Shown piece by piece: positions 60,904 to 64,000 of a DNA stretch of 64,000 nt; the first letter of the stretch is position 1, and the number at the start of each line of letters is the position of its first letter. Source of the DNA: Lasioglossum baleicum (taxonomy: Eukaryota; Arthropoda; Insecta; Hymenoptera; Halictidae). The notes beneath the pieces are model-generated. The model did no database searches. It was given only the letters and a program-made list of their open reading frames with translations, and had not been told where the DNA came from. The stretch lies in contig NW_027469344.1 in NCBI RefSeq assembly GCF_051020765.1, positions 124,001 through 188,000 on the forward strand. The letters are read 5' to 3'. A program made the position numbers and the translations under genes.

Positions 60904-61878
60904 GTCCTACCGTCGGTGAACATTAACAAATGACATATGGTCAATCTCATTACGGAAACCCTTACCGTCTGACAACCAAACTCTCTGCATGGAGAGAATA
61001 TCTTCATATTTCAAGAAGGACACTAGTATTCATATTAGTGATGGGCCACCTAATTTCATGTGTGAATAAGAAGAGCGGTAGTCAAACCGATCGAGATCGA
61101 TACCCCCATAGTTGAGAGTCGAACGATTAAGTGAAATGCTTCACCTATCCTGTATTTCCGAGAGTCAATCCAAGAACTCCGGGAGTGTACAAGCAGCACA
61201 GTATTGGGAATAGACTCCTCAATTCACAGTTCGAATATTAAAGTAGAGCGTAAAACCGTTGTAGAACTATACGTATTCATATAGAATTAAACTTTTTACC
61301 GAAGGTCTTACCTCCCGAGTAGCCATAGCCGCTGTAAGGAGGTGCCTTGCTAATGTTCATGGAAAGATGTAAGATAACATATTAGAGGCGCATACCGTAA
61401 TTTCATCTATGAATTAGAAGATCGAGGGTCAGATCGTTCGAGGACGTTATCACCCTCTTTGAGAGACGAATAGATAAGTCAATAGCCTCACCTATCCTAT
61501 GATTCCGAGTGTCAAACCAGGTAATCCGGGTGTAATTGCGCTGTACAGTATTGGAAGTGGACACCTTCATTCACGGTTTGAATATTAAAATGGAGCGTCA
61601 CACCGTGTGAGAACGGTTACAATTACAATATAGTCAAACGTGTCGTCAGTGTACCGAGAGATTAACTTCGTGATCATAGAATCACATTAGTACACACTAT
61701 AGTGGTGGCATCTTAATTCCAAATAGGAATTAGCTGATCGGGGTTGAAACCGTTCGAGACCGTTACAAACTTCTATGATTTTCTAACAGCTAAGTCAGTA
61801 GCGTCACATATCTTGTGTTTCCGAGAGTCATACCACGTATTCCGGGAGTCAATGCGATGAACCTTATTGGAAATAAAT

Positions 61879-61936
61879 ACAATAATTCTCAGTATGAAAA
61901 ATGAAGTGCACTTTAACTCACGATATGAATATTACG
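61879..61936 (+). repeat. Tandem duplication of ~35 bp at the end of half 2
   Basis: ACAATAATTCTCAGTATGAA is followed by a second version, CACTTTAACTCACGATATGA, before the unit continues at ATATTACGG. Confidence 0.65.
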
Positions 61937-62534
61937 GAACAGAGTCAAACTGCTGGAGAACGTTTCCAATTGCTATATCGTCATACTCCATACCAGATAC
62001 TATACATTTCGAGAAAGTGAACCGCTGTATCGTGGGTATAACTGCGGGTTCAGGGATACAGATTAGGAAATATTTTAGTGACTCGCACCTCAATGTCACG
62101 TATGAATAGGAGGATCAAGAGTCATACCGTGATGGTACGTTGCAACCATCCTTGTGAGTCTAACAGCTAAGTCGTAGCTCCACCTATCCTGTGTCTCCGA
62201 GAGTCATACCAGGTATTCCCGGAGTACATCCGCTGTACAGTGTGGGCAGCAGATACACCATTTCACGGTACCAATATTGATGCTGACCGGCAGACCATTG
62301 TAGAACGTTACCTATTGGTATAGAGTTAAACACCTTCCAGATGGCCATACCTTCGGAGAAGCTAACCTGCCGCTTCTAAAGTATATTTCTGTGTTCAGAT
62401 AAGCAAATTAGTAATCATTTTACTGACTGGGACCTTAATGTCATTCTGAATTAGAAGATCGGGTACCAAATCAATCGAGATAGTGCCTACTGTCCTTAAG
62501 AGTCGCAAAGTTATGTCATCAGCGTGACCCATCC

Positions 62535-62616
62535 TGTCATGCCCAGAGTCATACAAATTACTGTAGATTTAATTGACGGGCGCCCAAATTTCATGCATGA
62601 AATAGAAGCTCAAGGG
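62535..62616 (+). repeat. Truncated satellite A unit
   Basis: Half 2 stops at CCCAGAGTCATAC and joins half 1 at AAATTACTGTAGATTTAATT. The second-core sites are about 153 bp apart, so roughly 190 bp are missing. The join is about 20 bp out of register between the halves. Confidence 0.68.
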
Positions 62617-64000
62617 ACAAACCGATCGAAACCGTTGCCACCTTCTTTGAAAGACGACCGGCTAAGTCAATATTTTCACGCATCCTCCGATTGCGAGGGT
62701 CAAACCAGATATACAGGGAGTGAATACGCCGCTCAATATTGGTAATTGATACCTTAATTGGCCGAATGAATATTAAAGTAGAGTGTCACACGGTGTGAGA
62801 ACGTTACTAATTGCTGTAAAGTCAAACGATTTACAGTATGCCTTACACACCGAAAAAGTGATCAGTTGTGTCTGGCGTATAACAACGTGTTCAGAGGTAC
62901 GAACCAGTATAAATTTTAGTGACGAGCACCTTTAGCTCATGCATGAATTCGAAGGTTGAGGGTCAAATGGTTCGAGAATGTTACAACCATCTGTGTGAGA
63001 CGAACGGCTATGACAATATCTTCACCTATCCTGTGATTCCGAGAGTTAAGCCTGGTATTCCGGGAATAAGTCCGCTGAGAAATATTGGCAATGGACACCT
63101 CAATTCACGGATTGAATGTTAATGTAGACCGCAAATCCGTTTGTGAATGCTACGCAATTTATATAAAGTCAAACTCTTTTCTGGAGGTCTAAGCCTCCGA
63201 AAGACTAACGTGCTGTACCGATAGTGTAACACGGAGCTCAGAGGAACAATGTAGTATACATTTTTGTGACCGGAACATTAATTACGCGCATCAATTAGAA
63301 GACCGATTGTCAAACCGTTCGAGACCGTTCCCTTAATCTATGGGAGTGGAACGGATTATTCAATAGCCTATGCTATCGTGTGATTCCGATAATCAAATCA
63401 GATACTCCGGGTGTAAACGCGGTGCACAGAATTGGCAATAGACACCTCTAGACACGGTTTGACTATTAAAGTATACCGTCAAATCGATTGAGAGCCTTAC
63501 CAATTGGCATAAAGTCAAACGTTTTACTGAAGGCCTTACCTGCCGCGAACCACAACGGCATCATCGAGAGTATCAGTTGGTGTTTTGGGAATGAAATTAG
63601 TCTTTATTTCTGTCACCGGTGCCTTAATTTCATGCATGAATTAGAAGGTCGAGGGTCAAACCATTCGAGAACGTTACCTCCATCTGTGAGTCTCGTACGG
63701 CTAAGCTTCGCCTATCCAGCGATTCGGAGAGTCAGACCAGATATTCCTGGTGTAAATCCGCTGAACAGTATTCTCAACAGATACCATAATTCACGGTTTG
63801 AATATTAATGCAGACGGCCAAGCCATTTCTGAGCATTGGCAATTGGTATAAAGTCAAACACTTTACCGATGGCCTTACATTCGGCGAAGCTATCCCGCTG
63901 TATCGAGAGTATAACTTCGTGTTCAGTGGAAGAAATTACTCTTCATTTCAGACACGGCGCACATTACCTTCATGGATGAATTGGAATATGGATTATCAAA

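Larger units (their letters stand above)
56024..64000 (+). repeat. Satellite A array, forward, about 22-23 units, runs off the window
   Basis: Forward satellite A to the end of the window, still inside half 1 at the last base. It includes a run of 11 C at 56234-56244, deletions near 56290, 58610, 60265, 61642 and 62550, and a half-1/half-2 chimera at 58858-59029. There is also a half-2/half-2 unit at 60570-60903, a small insert at 59318-59350 and a duplication at 61879-61936. The diagnostic half-1 variant (TAGCGAGTGTCTTGCTTAG) is frequent at 57.2-59.9 kb. No gene is supported; the largest frames (127, 106 and 108 codons) are satellite in different registers. Confidence 0.94.

Noticed and set aside
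1..64000. CENP-B box (TTCGNNNNANNCGGG) as proof of centromere
   Set aside because: I could not find the essential pattern in the A or B consensus by eye. A motif scan with the full degenerate box would settle it.
1..64000. CRISPR array or prokaryotic repeat locus
   Set aside because: Repeats are 313-346 bp and contiguous, with no spacers and no cas-like genes.
1..64000. Novel protein system, transposon or viral insertion hidden between repeats
   Set aside because: Every stretch longer than about 50 bp could be assigned to satellite A or B by landmarks. Leftover pieces are short AT-rich or slippage inserts.

Overview
The window holds no recognisable gene. All 64 kb is old, diverged tandem satellite DNA, as found in eukaryotic heterochromatin (pericentromeric, centromeric or subtelomeric). 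There is no operon, rRNA, tRNA, phage, IS or CRISPR structure. The longest open frames (up to 154 codons) fall in random register inside satellite units, and one crosses a strand-switch point. The host cannot be named from this sequence. An animal, possibly an insect or other invertebrate, is only a guess from the satellite style.

Two satellite families are present. Family A (about 58.5 kb) has a unit of about 346 bp. That unit is itself an ancient dimer of two related halves of about 177 and 169 bp (half 1 and half 2). Each half begins with a copy of the core GTCAAACCGTTNGAGAACGT. Family B (about 5.5 kb in two patches, 26954-27762 and 43456-48142) has a unit of about 313 bp and is richer in A+T. 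It carries GGAGCGACAC boxes and T-rich/A-rich stretches, and it has no evident relation to A.

The layout is a chain of head-to-tail blocks that repeatedly change strand. '+' means the orientation with the core read as GTCAAACCG; for B, '+' means TACCGTATGCATT. A- 1-203; A+ 204-17469; A- 17470-23618; AT-rich hairpin spacer 23619-23660; A+ 23661-26018; A- 26019-26953; B+ 26954-27762; A- 27763-32214; A+ 32215-33298; A- 33299-38026; A+ 38027-42808; A- 42809-43455; B+ 43456-45503; B- 45504-48142; A+ 48143-48940; A- 48941-56023; A+ 56024-64000. That makes ten A/A strand switches, one B/B switch and four A/B boundaries.

The main biological content is the history of the array. It shows 3-unit higher-order periodicity in diagnostic variants, and half-unit exchanges that kept alignment between the two halves, with both product types present. 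Two switch points exist in duplicate, one inside an 857-bp copy pair that is identical over 636 bp. There is also a micro-inversion, and a mirror-ordered region centred near 45.5 kb. I found no new protein system, and I do not claim one.
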